Below are positions 25,703-35,077 of a DNA stretch of 58,859 nt, in pieces (position 1 is the stretch's first letter; every line of letters begins with the position of its first letter). A program made the position numbers and the translations under genes. A model generated the notes under the pieces. That model saw nothing but the letters and a program-made list of their open reading frames with translations. It did no database searches and was not told the origin of the DNA. Origin of the DNA: WFQV01 sp964611145 (lineage in GTDB: Bacteria; Bacteroidota; Ignavibacteria; Ignavibacteriales; Melioribacteraceae); contig CAZSYM010000014.1 of NCBI GenBank assembly GCA_964611145.1, forward strand, positions 1 to 58,859. Reading direction: 5' to 3'.

Positions 25703-27286
25703 ATGATACCTTTGTTTTCGGTCGAGCAGGTGCGGGAAGCGGACAAATATGCCATTGAAAAACTTGGCTTGGAAGGGATTGTACTAATGGAAAACGCTTC
25801 CCGCAGTATTTATCTTGCAATACGACAGCATTTTCCCGATTTGAACGAGCTTTCCCAAATAGGTATAATCGCAGGAAAGGGGAATAATGGGGGAGATGCT
25901 TTCGCCTTGGCAAGGCACTTTATTAATCACGGATTTGCCGTAAAAGTTGTTTCCATACCTTCCGAAAAAGAATTGAAGGGAGATGCCGAGTTTAATTACA
26001 AAGTTTTGAAAAATTTAATTTCCAAGACGAAAGGTTCGAAATTGGTAAATTTCAAATCCGTGAGAGATTTGAATGTTTTCAAGGAATGTGATGTCATAGT
26101 GGACGGCATTTTAGGAACGGGTGCAAAAGGTTTGCTCAGAAGTCCCTATAAAGAAATAGTGCAAAAGCTCAATTCTTTTCATGCAATTAAAATAGCAATC
26201 GATTCGCCCACAGGCGTGGATTTGCATAATTCTTACGCTGAAGAAGCTTTCGAAGCGGACTTGACCGTGACGTTGGCGGAGCTTAAGACCGGCTTGTTCT
26301 ATGGCGCGGGTTATAAATATGCGGGTACAGTCGAGAAAGGCTACATCGGCATAGGTCCCGAACTGTTCGATAAAATGGATGTTAAAGAATACCTTATCGA
26401 ACCAGAAGATGCTTTCCTCGCTTTGCCCGTAAGAGAGGTCGACGACAATAAATACTCTGCCGGTAAAGTACTCGTGATTGCGGGCTCGAAAAATATAATA
26501 GGAGCGGCGGTATATTCCGCAAATGCCGCCATTTATAGTGGAGCGGGAGCTGTTTATCTTGCCGTACCGGAGGAGTCCAGAATTGTTGCACAAACTAAAG
26601 TCAATTCCGCAATTGTAAGTCCCTACGAAAGCAATGGCAAGGGAGTTTTTTCAAGCTCTGCCATTGGAGAGCTCGAGACTTTAATTGAGAAATCGGACGT
26701 GATCGCATTGGGTCCCGGCTTAGGACGTGAGGAGGAAACGATTTCCGCAGTGGTTGAAATGTTGAAGAAATACCGCGAGAAAAAATTCGTGATAGACGCC
26801 GATGCTATTTTTGCTCTTTCAAAAATTAAACTGGACAGCGTGAGCTTGAAAAACAAGGTTCTTACTCCGCACTACGGCGAATTTTCGGCTTTGTTGGGAA
26901 TTTCGAATGACGAATTAAAGAAAAACATATTGAAATACGGACGCGAATTTGCAATAGCCCACAAAACACTCCTTGTGCTCAAAGGCGCTCCCACGATTAT
27001 TTTTAACGCAAAAGGAGAAGCTTTTATTAACACTACGGGCAATCCGGGAATGGCAAAATTCGGAACGGGTGATGTCCTTACGGGAATTATTGCAAGTTTC
27101 ATAGCTCAAAACAAGGAATTGGAAAATTCCGTTGTCTCTTCGGTTTATCTTCACAGCTTGGATGCGGATATTCTGAGCGAGGAAATGTCGGAATTAAGCA
27201 TTACCGCCGAAGATTTGATTTTGAATATTCCTAACACTATCGATTTTATCAATGAGACGTTTTTATTTGACTCTGAAGAAGAATAA
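25703..27286 (+). CDS. nnr: Bifunctional NAD(P)HX epimerase / ADP-dependent dehydratase
   Basis: Repairs hydrated NADH and NADPH. The N-terminal YjeF-type epimerase domain (about 1-215) has GIIAGKGNNGGDAFALARHF and IDSPTGVDLHNS; the C-terminal ribokinase-like dehydratase (about 230-520) has VLVIAGS, ALGPGLGREE, DADAIFAL, LTPHYGEFSALL and NPGMAKFGTGDVLTGIIASF with the catalytic-type Asp. 527 residues is the normal fused length. A TTG four codons upstream is possible, but the ATG gives the usual start (MIPLFSVEQVREAD). The VanZ-like gene overlaps its last 35 bases. Confidence 0.95.
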   Translation: MIPLFSVEQVREADKYAIEKLGLEGIVLMENASRSIYLAIRQHFPDLNELSQIGIIAGKGNNGGDAFALARHFINHGFAVKVVSIPSEKELKGDAEFNYKVLKNLISKTKGSKLVNFKSVRDLNVFKECDVIVDGILGTGAKGLLRSPYKEIVQKLNSFHAIKIAIDSPTGVDLHNSYAEEAFEADLTVTLAELKTGLFYGAGYKYAGTVEKGYIGIGPELFDKMDVKEYLIEPEDAFLALPVREVDDNKYSAGKVLVIAGSKNIIGAAVYSANAAIYSGAGAVYLAVPEESRIVAQTKVNSAIVSPYESNGKGVFSSSAIGELETLIEKSDVIALGPGLGREEETISAVVEMLKKYREKKFVIDADAIFALSKIKLDSVSLKNKVLTPHYGEFSALLGISNDELKKNILKYGREFAIAHKTLLVLKGAPTIIFNAKGEAFINTTGNPGMAKFGTGDVLTGIIASFIAQNKELENSVVSSVYLHSLDADILSEEMSELSITAEDLILNIPNTIDFINETFLFDSEEE

Positions 27287-27677
27287 AAAAATACTTGTGT
27301 ATTACCCGCTTGCAGTGTACTGGAGCGTGCTTTTTGTTATGACGAGTCTCCCGTCGGTGAAATTTGTTGAAAAATTAAAAATCAGTGATAAAATAGAACA
27401 CTTTTTCGCATATGCAGTACTCGGCTTGCTTTTGACTTTGGCGTTGCACATGCAAAATAAATTCGAAAGACTTAATTCCAACTACGGTTTTTGGAGTGTG
27501 GTGATAATCGCGATTTATGCGGCGCTGGACGAAATTCATCAACTTTTTATTCCCAATAGGAGCGGGGAAATATTGGATTGGTTGGCAGATTTCCTCGGCG
27601 CTTTGATTGCCTCTTTGCTGATTAGGAAATTTATCAAAAGGTTTTCCGAACCCGTTTCCACGGAACTTTCGAGTTAA
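27252..27677 (+). CDS. VanZ-like membrane protein
   Basis: 141 residues with four hydrophobic helices. YWSVLFVMTSLPS at the first helix, KIEHFFAYAVLGLLLTLAL, and DEIHQLFIPNRSGEILDWLADFLGALI are diagnostic of the VanZ family. VanZ was named for low-level teicoplanin resistance, but most members are uncharacterised and no resistance should be inferred. The 35-base overlap with the nnr gene implies coupling. There is no terminator behind it; TonB follows after 121 bases. Confidence 0.88.
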   Translation: MRRFYLTLKKNKKILVYYPLAVYWSVLFVMTSLPSVKFVEKLKISDKIEHFFAYAVLGLLLTLALHMQNKFERLNSNYGFWSVVIIAIYAALDEIHQLFIPNRSGEILDWLADFLGALIASLLIRKFIKRFSEPVSTELSS

Positions 27678-27798
27678 TCTCATGGTAAAAAGCGAAAGTA
27701 CGGAGGCAAAAAAACGAAAATAATTTAAAAACAATTTGCAAATTGTAAAATCATTTAATAATTTTTCGAGCAAAATATATTGCATGTAGGAGGTTATC

Positions 27799-28455
27799 TT
27801 GGCATTAAAAAAGAATCCTAAAGTAGATTTAAAATTAAAGTACCAACGCGTGTTCGAAATCAGCTTGGCGGTGGCGCTTTTTGTTCTCATAATTGCGTTC
27901 AAGTATTTCCCGCGATATGAGAAGCAGAAAGTTAAAATAGAAGCCCCGCAGGAGTTGGTACAAGTGGAAGATGTTGAACATACAAAACAAGAGGCTCCGC
28001 CTCCGCCTCCGCCGAAACCGCCTATTCCAATCGAGGCACCCTCGGACGAGAATTTGGAGGATATAGAGCTTGAAGAAACGGAGCTTGACGTTAACGAGCA
28101 AGTCGCCGCTCCGCCTCCGCCGGTTAAAGAAGATAAAGAGGAAGACACTGCTCCTCATTTCTTTGTAGCGGTGGAAGAAATGCCTGAACCCATTGGCGGT
28201 ATTCAAGCAATTCAGGCAAGGATTCATTATCCCGAAATCGCTAAGCGTGCCGGTGTACAAGGCAGAGTGTTTGTCAAGGCATTCGTGAATGAAAAAGGCA
28301 TTGTAGAAAAGGTTGAATTGATAAAAGGTATTGGCGCCGGTTGCGACGAAGAAGCAATGCGTGCTGTAAAAGCCACCCGCTTCAAACCGGGAAGGCAGAG
28401 AGGAAAACCTGTAAAGGTGCAGGTATCAATACCTATACTCTTTAAGCTTCAATAA
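27799..28455 (+). CDS. tonB: TonB-family energy transducer
   Basis: Transmits proton-motive energy to TonB-dependent receptors such as the SusC protein of this window. 218 residues: one N-terminal membrane helix (about 14-34), a proline-rich and acidic periplasmic spacer with APPPPPPKPPIP and APPPPVKE, and a C-terminal TonB domain (about 140-218) with YPEIAKRAGVQGRVFVKAFVNEKG and CDEEAMRAVKATRFKPGRQRGKPV. The start is TTG: AGGAGG at 27788-27793 is spaced five bases from it, and no ATG or GTG occurs before the membrane helix. exbB and exbD are not adjacent. A UUCG-type terminator follows. Confidence 0.94.
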   Translation: MALKKNPKVDLKLKYQRVFEISLAVALFVLIIAFKYFPRYEKQKVKIEAPQELVQVEDVEHTKQEAPPPPPPKPPIPIEAPSDENLEDIELEETELDVNEQVAAPPPPVKEDKEEDTAPHFFVAVEEMPEPIGGIQAIQARIHYPEIAKRAGVQGRVFVKAFVNEKGIVEKVELIKGIGAGCDEEAMRAVKATRFKPGRQRGKPVKVQVSIPILFKLQ

Positions 28456-28463
28456 ATTTTTCG

Positions 28464-28488
28464 AAAGCGTCCTTCGGGACGCTTTTTT
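28464..28488 (+). terminator. Intrinsic terminator after tonB
   Basis: AAAGCGTCC pairs perfectly with GGACGCTTT over a TTCG tetraloop and runs into more Ts. It lies 8 bases after the tonB stop. Confidence 0.92.
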
Positions 28489-28564
28489 ATTGTCTTTTCT
28501 CGCCTTATGCATTGAAAAGTCGGGGAGAACGGGCAATATTTTTTCACTTGGGTGAGCAATTAAT

Positions 28565-28572
28565 TATATTTC
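28565..28572 (+). promoter_or_regulatory. TATATTTC -7-like box upstream of lysS
   Basis: TATATTTC lies 53 bases before the lysS start, after the tonB terminator, in the same orientation as the other TATATTT boxes. Confidence 0.35.
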
Positions 28573-28625
28573 CTATCTTGATTAAAAAAAATTTTTCAGT
28601 TTAAAAAACAATTTCGGAGGATAAT

Positions 28626-30140
28626 TTGGCCGTTAATTTACCGGAAAGCGACTTGAATACATTGATGAAAAGGCGTCTTGAAGAGTTGGAAGAATTAAAA
28701 CAAATGGGAATCACTCCTTACGCTTACGCGTATGACGTTACGGCATATTCCTTGCAAATTAAAGAGAATTATGATAAGTATGAAAACCAAACAGTGAGAA
28801 TTGCAGGGCGTTTAATGGCAATTCGCAAAATGGGGAAAGCCTCTTTTGCGCATATACAAGACGCCCAGGGAAAGATTCAGATTTACTTACGACGGGATGA
28901 TTTGAACGAGCAATACAAGGCTTTTAAGTTAATGGACATCGGTGATATTGTTGGTGTTGAAGGATTCGTTTTCAAAACAAAAACGGGAGAAATATCCGTT
29001 CATGCGAAGGATTTGCAACTGCTTGCAAAATCCATTCGTCCCATTCCCATTGCAAAGGAAGCGATTGACGAAAACGGAAACAAAATAATTTATGACCAAT
29101 TTTCCGATAAAGAACTTCGCTACCGTCAACGATATGTGGATTTGATTGTCAACCCTCATGTTAAGGAAGTCTTCGTAAAACGTTCTAAAATTATTAGTGC
29201 AATACGAAATTATTTGGATACGCAAGGTTTGTTGGAAGTGGAAACGCCCGTACTCCAGCCGATTTACGGCGGCGCCGCGGCTCGACCTTTTGTTACTCAT
29301 CACAACACCTTGGATATGAAACTCTATCTGCGCATCGCGGATGAATTATATCTGAAACGCTTGATTGTGGGAGGATTCGACGGTGTTTACGAAATTTCCA
29401 AGGATTTCAGAAACGAAGGAATGGATCGGACGCATAATCCCGAATTTACTATGTTAGAGCTGTATGTGGCTTACAAGGATTATCTCTGGATGATGGAATT
29501 TGTTGAGAAAATGATTTATGAAATTTCAAACAAAGTTTTCGGAACAAGTGTTTTTGAAATAGACGGAAAGGAAATAGATTTTACCCCTCCTTGGAAAAGA
29601 ATTTCCATGACCGACGAACTGAAGCGAATGACGGGAATAGATGTTTTGACAGCTACGGAAGAAGAAATTCGGGAGGAACTTAAAAAGCGCGGTGTGGAAT
29701 TGGATGAAGGCGCAAGCAAAGGAAAGTTAATAGACGAGCTTTTTTCCGAGACGGTCGAACCCACTTTGATAGAGCCGACGTTCGTAATGGATTATCCCCT
29801 TGAAATTTCTCCGCTCGCCAAAAAACATCGGAGTAAGGAAGGCTTGGTAGAACGTTTCGAAGGATTTGTTTTAGGACGTGAAATTTGCAATGCTTTTAGT
29901 GAGCTTAACGACCCGATAGATCAGCGACAGAGATTTATCGAGCAGAAAAAAGCGGCGGAAGCGGGCGACGAGGAGGCTACCAAGCAAATTGACGAGGATT
30001 ATGTACAAGCTCTTGAATATGGAATGCCTCCGACCGCGGGATTGGGAATCGGAATTGACCGCTTGGTAATGTTGCTTACTAATCAGCCGTCTATTCGTGA
30101 TGTTATTTTGTTTCCTCAAATGAGACCGTTGCAAAAATAA
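28626..30140 (+). CDS. lysS: Lysyl-tRNA synthetase, class II
   Basis: Charges tRNA-Lys. 504 residues: an N-terminal OB-fold domain (about 55-150, with VRIAGRLMAIRKMGKASFAHIQD) and a class II catalytic core with FVTHHNTLDMKLYLRIADELYLKRL, ISKDFRNEGMDRTHNPEFTMLE (motif 2) and GLGIGIDRLVMLL (motif 3). The start is TTG with GGAGG five bases upstream (28616-28620); no ATG gives a full-length domain. A DUF2279 gene starts one base after the stop, so the two are co-transcribed. Confidence 0.95.
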   Translation: MAVNLPESDLNTLMKRRLEELEELKQMGITPYAYAYDVTAYSLQIKENYDKYENQTVRIAGRLMAIRKMGKASFAHIQDAQGKIQIYLRRDDLNEQYKAFKLMDIGDIVGVEGFVFKTKTGEISVHAKDLQLLAKSIRPIPIAKEAIDENGNKIIYDQFSDKELRYRQRYVDLIVNPHVKEVFVKRSKIISAIRNYLDTQGLLEVETPVLQPIYGGAAARPFVTHHNTLDMKLYLRIADELYLKRLIVGGFDGVYEISKDFRNEGMDRTHNPEFTMLELYVAYKDYLWMMEFVEKMIYEISNKVFGTSVFEIDGKEIDFTPPWKRISMTDELKRMTGIDVLTATEEEIREELKKRGVELDEGASKGKLIDELFSETVEPTLIEPTFVMDYPLEISPLAKKHRSKEGLVERFEGFVLGREICNAFSELNDPIDQRQRFIEQKKAAEAGDEEATKQIDEDYVQALEYGMPPTAGLGIGIDRLVMLLTNQPSIRDVILFPQMRPLQK

Positions 30141-30141
30141 A

Positions 30142-31062
30142 ATGAAAGTCGGACTTCTAACCGCATGGTTTGTTATTTTTTCAACAATTTGCGCTCAAAG
30201 CGGTGCAAAGTCCGACTCCCTTTCAAAAATCGAAGCGCCTCTCCGTCTTTCCTTCTTATCTTCCAATGTGAAAGATTCCAATCCTTTTGAAAGAGAAATA
30301 AATTACCCGATTTTAGGGGGAATTGGCATTGTTACCGCAAGTGCCGTTCTTGCCATAAATCATTACTACGAAACAACATGGTGGAGGGAAAATAGAACCT
30401 CGTTCAAATTTGTGAACGATTGGAAATACGCCCTCTGGATTGATAAATTCGGGCATATGCTTGGAACGGAGTTAATTGCACACGGTTTTTCTTCTGCTCT
30501 GGAAGCCGCAAATGTTGGTGAGCGCTCCGCGGTTTGGATGGGCGCCGCCGGAGCTCTGGCAATGCAACTCTATGTGGAATACAAGGACGGTTTTGGTCCC
30601 AAATGGGGTTTCAGCCCGGGCGATGCCGTCTCCGACTTCCTTGGAGCCGCATATTACGTCGGGAAATACTATTATCCCGACCTAAAAAATTTTCAGCTTC
30701 GATTTAGTTATTTCCCTTCGAAAAAAATGCTGGAAGGGAAAATGCCCGATCACAATATTTCCGACGATTACGAAGGGCAAAAATTGTGGCTCTCCGTCCG
30801 TATGAATAACTTGCTCCCCAAAAAATGGGCGTCCGTTTGGCCCGATTGGCTCATGCTCTCTTTTGGCTATGGTGTTAAGAATTTGGACGGACGCGGCGGG
30901 GGAGAAAAAGACTTTTTCCTGGCGTTCGATTTCGATGCCGAAGAACTCCCTCTGCACGGACCTATTTGGAACTTTGTAAAAAATACGCTTAATTATATTC
31001 ATTTTCCTATGCCGGGTATCCGCATCTCGCATGGAATAACTTTCCTTGCATTTGCTTATTAG
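30142..31062 (+). CDS. DUF2279 / YfiM-like envelope protein
   Basis: 306 residues with a cleavable signal peptide (about 1-20, ending CAQSG). The middle contains the DUF2279 core: WIDKFGHMLGTELIAHGF, YVEYKDGFGPKWGFSPGDAVSDFLGA. Relatives include the E. coli lipoprotein YfiM, whose function is unknown to me. A C-terminal part with alternating hydrophobic residues and terminal aromatic AFAY suggests an outer-membrane or periplasmic location. It begins one base after lysS, so translation is likely coupled. Confidence 0.8.
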   Translation: MKVGLLTAWFVIFSTICAQSGAKSDSLSKIEAPLRLSFLSSNVKDSNPFEREINYPILGGIGIVTASAVLAINHYYETTWWRENRTSFKFVNDWKYALWIDKFGHMLGTELIAHGFSSALEAANVGERSAVWMGAAGALAMQLYVEYKDGFGPKWGFSPGDAVSDFLGAAYYVGKYYYPDLKNFQLRFSYFPSKKMLEGKMPDHNISDDYEGQKLWLSVRMNNLLPKKWASVWPDWLMLSFGYGVKNLDGRGGGEKDFFLAFDFDAEELPLHGPIWNFVKNTLNYIHFPMPGIRISHGITFLAFAY

Positions 31063-31107
31063 AATTGTTTTTTATTCTTTTTACCGAAAGAAAAATACGA
31101 GCTTTTG

Positions 31108-31827
31108 ATGAAATACAGTGTTATTATACCTACGCTTAACGAGGTGAGACTCCTTCCAAATTTGTTAGAGCCTTTGTCCACCGAAAGTTTGAAAGATAAA
31201 TTCGAATACGAAATCATATTGGCGGACGGCGGAAGCACGGACGGAACGTTAGAAATCGCAAGACATTGCGCCGATGAAATCCTTGTGGCGGAAGAAAAAG
31301 AAAACATAGCCGCCGGGAGGAACAGAGGCGCCAAAGTTGCCAAGGGAGAAGTATTGGTTTTTCTAAACGCCGATGTTACTTTGGATGTAAAAGCTTTCTT
31401 TGAATACCTCGAAAGCAATTTCTTTAACCGAGATTATTTGGGGATGACATGTGCTGTTAAAATCGACCCGAGAGAAGAAACTTTGGCGGATAAAATTTTC
31501 CTTGGCTTTTATAACCTGTATTTCCATTTTTTGAATATAATTGGAGTGGGGATGGGGCGCGGAGAATGTCTTGTGGTTCGCAAAGAAGTGTTCGAGAAAC
31601 TCGGCGGGTTTAACGAAAATCTCGCTGCCGGTGAGGATTTCGATTTGTTCAGAAGAGTTCGAAAAAAAGGCAAAATCCTTTTCGCTCGCTCCGTAACGGT
31701 GTTCGAATCTCCAAGACGTTTTCGTAAATTCGGACATGTGAAAATATTTTTAACTTGGACGCTTAACGGATTATTTGTTATTTTAAAGAATAAATCTCTT
31801 TCGAAAAAATGGGAAGAAGTTCGTTGA
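31108..31827 (+). CDS. Family 2 glycosyltransferase
   Basis: 239 residues. The GT-A nucleotide-sugar domain starts YSVIIPTLNEVRLLPNLL and has LADGGSTDGTLEIA, NIAAGRNRGAKVAKGEVLVFLNADVTL (DxD-like NAD) and GGFNENLAAGEDFDLFRRV. A C-terminal hydrophobic stretch (FLTWTLNGLFVIL) may touch the membrane. The acceptor is unknown; the overlapping Wzi-like gene suggests surface polysaccharide. An in-frame TTG directly precedes the ATG used. Confidence 0.88.
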   Translation: MKYSVIIPTLNEVRLLPNLLEPLSTESLKDKFEYEIILADGGSTDGTLEIARHCADEILVAEEKENIAAGRNRGAKVAKGEVLVFLNADVTLDVKAFFEYLESNFFNRDYLGMTCAVKIDPREETLADKIFLGFYNLYFHFLNIIGVGMGRGECLVVRKEVFEKLGGFNENLAAGEDFDLFRRVRKKGKILFARSVTVFESPRRFRKFGHVKIFLTWTLNGLFVILKNKSLSKKWEEVR

Positions 31828-33509
31828 TTAAAAAAATATTGAGTGTTTGCGGATTGATAGCGCTTTTGCTTTGGAATTCCCGCCTCGCGGCACAAGTGGG
31901 CTACGTGAACGTTTCCAATCGCATATATCACTTTTTGGAAAGGATGCAGACGCGAGGAATTTTGAAAGATTATAACTCGTTCGAACTCCCGAAGACAAAA
32001 AAACAAATCGGTAAATGGTTGCGGAGATTAAATGCCAAGAAAAATCTTCTGGGCAAAAAAGACAGAGAAATTCTGACCGAATTGCTCAAAGAATTTTATT
32101 TTGAAACCTTTGGCTCCGCAGAAAAAAATTCTTCCCTTCTGAAGAAAGACGATTATAAAATCTTCGGCGACAAAAGAAATTTTCTCTATTTCTATTCGAA
32201 TTCCAAAGGCACTAATTTTTATGTCAATTTACTCGGAGGACTCAAAGAAGCGGTTAGAAGTACTGAAAATACTAAAAAATCGGGGGATTACACGAACAAC
32301 TCGACGACACTATTTACTTTCGGGGGGAAAATCGGGGGAACGTTTTACGACCAATTAGGTTTCGAAATCAAAGGTACGAACGGTACATTTTCGGGGGACA
32401 AACTTCTTGCGGAATCTTTTCAGGAAACAAAATTTAATTACAAGTTTACCAAAACCGATGAAAAAAACGTAGGTTCTCAATTTTTTGACAATACGGAAGG
32501 ATATTTGGCGTGGCAAAAGAAATGGCTGGAAATTAAAGTGGGAAGCGATAGAAATTTGTTTGGAGAAGGAATCTTGCGCGATATTCTTAGCAATAACTCT
32601 CCCAGAGAAGATTATATAGCCCTTAAATTGCGTTACAAAGCGTTCTCCTACACGTTTTATCATGAAAAGCTATTGGGAGAGGTATCGCATGACGAAAAGG
32701 GCATGAGAGTGGTTTCTAAGAAAAATTTGGCTTACCATAGATTCGGTTTAAGGATAGGAAGAAAAACGTTTTTGAACGTCGGGGAAATGGTAATTTATTC
32801 TTTTCGGGATTTTGACCTTGCATATTTGAATCCTTTCAATTTTTACAAATCTTCAGAACATGCGGGACAGGACAGGGACAATACGTTTTTGTTTTTCGAT
32901 TTGTCCAACTATTCTTTTCGTAATTTTAAACTTTTTGCCTCCGTTATAATTGACGATTTGGATTTTAGTAAAATCGGGACGCATTGGTGGGGAAATAAAT
33001 TGATTTACAACGCTGGATTTTATACGACGGTTCTAAATAAATTTTCTCCCCTTGATGTTGAATTTCAGTACTTACGAATAGACCCCTTCGTTTATACCCA
33101 TCGATTGAGCGGAAACAATTACACAAATTTCGATGCTTGCATAGGCGCACCGGTGCCACCGAATAGCTCGTCCATTGCGGGGCGCTTGATTTTTACCCCG
33201 ACCGGCAAGCTTTCCCTTGACTTAAATTTTCTCTATTCCGTACACGGGGCAAATGTTTACGGCGAGAAAGGGGAATTGGTTAAAAATGTCGGTGGAAGTT
33301 TACTTTATGGCGACGTAACAAAAGACTTTTCGAATGCCAAATTCCTTGACGGACTGCGAGAATATTCGCTTAAAACCTCATTGAAATTGAGATATAAAAT
33401 TACTCCTAATTATGAAATAATAGCATTGGTCGAATTTGTGAACGACCGTGCCGTTTATTCTCCTCGAAAATATATCGAAGGAATTTTTTCCCTTTCTGCG
33501 GAATTGTGA
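31809..33509 (+). CDS. Wzi-like outer membrane beta-barrel protein
   Basis: 566 residues with a signal peptide (about 1-28, ending RLAAQ). A helical stretch after it (VSNRIYHFLERMQTRGILKDY...KQIGKWLRRL) resembles the SLH-like lead-in seen in capsule assembly Wzi proteins, and the rest is a series of amphipathic strands typical of a barrel (KFNYKFTKTD, YIALKLRYKAFSYTFY, YSLKTSLKLRYKI). Wzi proteins bind exported polysaccharide at the cell surface. It overlaps the glycosyltransferase gene by 19 bases. No wza, wzb or wzc genes are in the window, so a capsule role remains inference. Confidence 0.72.
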   Translation: MGRSSLIKKILSVCGLIALLLWNSRLAAQVGYVNVSNRIYHFLERMQTRGILKDYNSFELPKTKKQIGKWLRRLNAKKNLLGKKDREILTELLKEFYFETFGSAEKNSSLLKKDDYKIFGDKRNFLYFYSNSKGTNFYVNLLGGLKEAVRSTENTKKSGDYTNNSTTLFTFGGKIGGTFYDQLGFEIKGTNGTFSGDKLLAESFQETKFNYKFTKTDEKNVGSQFFDNTEGYLAWQKKWLEIKVGSDRNLFGEGILRDILSNNSPREDYIALKLRYKAFSYTFYHEKLLGEVSHDEKGMRVVSKKNLAYHRFGLRIGRKTFLNVGEMVIYSFRDFDLAYLNPFNFYKSSEHAGQDRDNTFLFFDLSNYSFRNFKLFASVIIDDLDFSKIGTHWWGNKLIYNAGFYTTVLNKFSPLDVEFQYLRIDPFVYTHRLSGNNYTNFDACIGAPVPPNSSSIAGRLIFTPTGKLSLDLNFLYSVHGANVYGEKGELVKNVGGSLLYGDVTKDFSNAKFLDGLREYSLKTSLKLRYKITPNYEIIALVEFVNDRAVYSPRKYIEGIFSLSAEL

Positions 33510-33600
33510 CAACCGTACTGTTTTGTGAATAGGATATTGATTATTTCAAAAAAAATATTAACATTGGAAATCTGTTAAAATAATGTGAGGAGATTAAAAA

Positions 33601-34278
33601 ATGAAATTGAAATATTTTTCTCACTCGGCTTTTCAAATCACGAACAACGCTGGAAAAACAATTTTGATTGATCCTTTTCTTACGGGGAATCCTACTGCAC
33701 CCGTAGGCATGGACGACGTACATGCGGATTTTATTGTCCTTACGCATGGACATGGAGACCATCTGGGCGATGCGCTTGAGATTGCCAAGAGAGACGGCGC
33801 TCTTATTATTGCGGTCAACGAGCTTGCCGATTACGTTGCCAGCAAGGGCGCTAAAGCTCACAATATGCATATCGGTGGCGGCTTCGATTTCGAGTTCGGA
33901 CGCGTTAAGTTTACTATTGCACACCATGGTTCTAAAACTCCGGACGGAGAATACGCTGGCGAACCCGCGGGAGTTGTGCTTTCCGTGGACGGTAAAAACA
34001 TTTATCATTGCGGCGATACGGGACTGTTTTACGACATGAAATTGATTGGCGAAATGACGCCGATTGATTATATGCTGGTACCTATTGGGGATAATTTTAC
34101 TATGGGCATTGACGATGCCGTTAAAGCAGTAGAATTAGCAAATCCCAAAGTCGCTGTTCCCATGCACTACAACACTTTTCCCGTAATTGAAGCCGATCCG
34201 AATGAATTTAAAACGAAAGTTGAAGCGCTTGGGAAAAAAGCAATCGTTTTGGAATACGGACAGGAAATAGAACTCTAA
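33601..34278 (+). CDS. UPF0173-type metal-dependent hydrolase (MBL fold)
   Basis: 225-residue metallo-beta-lactamase-fold protein. The metal site THGHGDHLGDA (about 49-59) is intact, with further ligands in IAHHGSKTP, YHCGDTGLF and VPMHYNTFP. This matches the short UPF0173 hydrolases, whose substrate is not established. GAGGAG precedes the ATG. It lies 23 bases upstream of parA on the same strand. Confidence 0.88.
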   Translation: MKLKYFSHSAFQITNNAGKTILIDPFLTGNPTAPVGMDDVHADFIVLTHGHGDHLGDALEIAKRDGALIIAVNELADYVASKGAKAHNMHIGGGFDFEFGRVKFTIAHHGSKTPDGEYAGEPAGVVLSVDGKNIYHCGDTGLFYDMKLIGEMTPIDYMLVPIGDNFTMGIDDAVKAVELANPKVAVPMHYNTFPVIEADPNEFKTKVEALGKKAIVLEYGQEIEL

Positions 34279-34300
34279 AACGAAAAAGGTAGGAAAACTG

Positions 34301-35062
34301 ATGTCGAAAATTATTGCGATTACGAATCAAAAAGGCGGAGTGGGAAAGACTTCCACTGCAATTAACCTCTCCGCCTCTATTGCGGCTCTCGAGAAAAAAA
34401 CATTAATCATAGATATTGACCCGCAAGCGAATTCTTCTTCCGGTATAGGGATAACAACCGAAGAGAATTCGGTTTACGAGGTTATTCTGGGATTGCAATC
34501 CGCAGAGTCGTGTATTCAAAAAACACATTTGCCATATTTAGATATTTTACCGGCAAATATAAATCTTGTAGGCGCAGAGGTAGAGCTGGTAAATCTCGAA
34601 GGACGAGAATTTAAGTTGAAAGAGGCTATCGAGCCGATAAAGGACGAATATGATTACATCTTCATCGATTGCCCGCCTTCCTTAGGATTACTTACTTTGA
34701 ACGCCTTGACTGCAGCAGATTCCGTGATTATTCCCGTCCAATGCGAATATTTCGCTCTGGAAGGGCTCGGACAACTTTTGAATACCATAAATATGGTAAA
34801 AAAGAATTTGAATACGGAACTGATAATCGAAGGCGTTTTGCTAACAATGTTCGATACACGTCTGCGCCTTTCTCAACAGGTAGTCGAGGAAGTAAGAAAA
34901 TATTTTGGAGAAAAAGTTTTCAAAGCCGTAATACGGCGCAATGTGAGAATTTCGGAAGCTCCCAGTCACTCTATGCCTGTGCTTTTATACGATGCGCTTT
35001 CTAAAGGAGCTCAGGATTATATGGCTCTTGCCGAAGAAATAATTAAAAATAATTCGGAATAG
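34301..35062 (+). CDS. parA: Chromosome partitioning ATPase ParA (Soj)
   Basis: Walker-type ATPase that moves ParB-parS complexes. 253 residues with the deviant Walker A KGGVGKTSTAINLS (about 11-24), DIDPQANSSSG (Walker A') and FIDCPPSLGLLTLNAL (Walker B). There is no N-terminal DNA-binding domain, so it is the short chromosomal Soj type. It is directly followed by parB (15 bases). No gidA-gidB, rnpA or dnaA is near, so the origin is not shown to be next to this pair. Confidence 0.95.
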   Translation: MSKIIAITNQKGGVGKTSTAINLSASIAALEKKTLIIDIDPQANSSSGIGITTEENSVYEVILGLQSAESCIQKTHLPYLDILPANINLVGAEVELVNLEGREFKLKEAIEPIKDEYDYIFIDCPPSLGLLTLNALTAADSVIIPVQCEYFALEGLGQLLNTINMVKKNLNTELIIEGVLLTMFDTRLRLSQQVVEEVRKYFGEKVFKAVIRRNVRISEAPSHSMPVLLYDALSKGAQDYMALAEEIIKNNSE

Positions 35063-35077
35063 TTTTTAGGGGTAAAA

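Noticed and set aside
27252..27677. VanZ-like gene as an antibiotic-resistance determinant
   Set aside because: VanZ-fold proteins are widespread without resistance roles, and no van genes are near.
27375..28148. 257-residue minus-strand frame with a serine-rich, glycine-rich start
   Set aside because: The repeats are the reverse complement of the proline-rich TonB spacer; not a gene.
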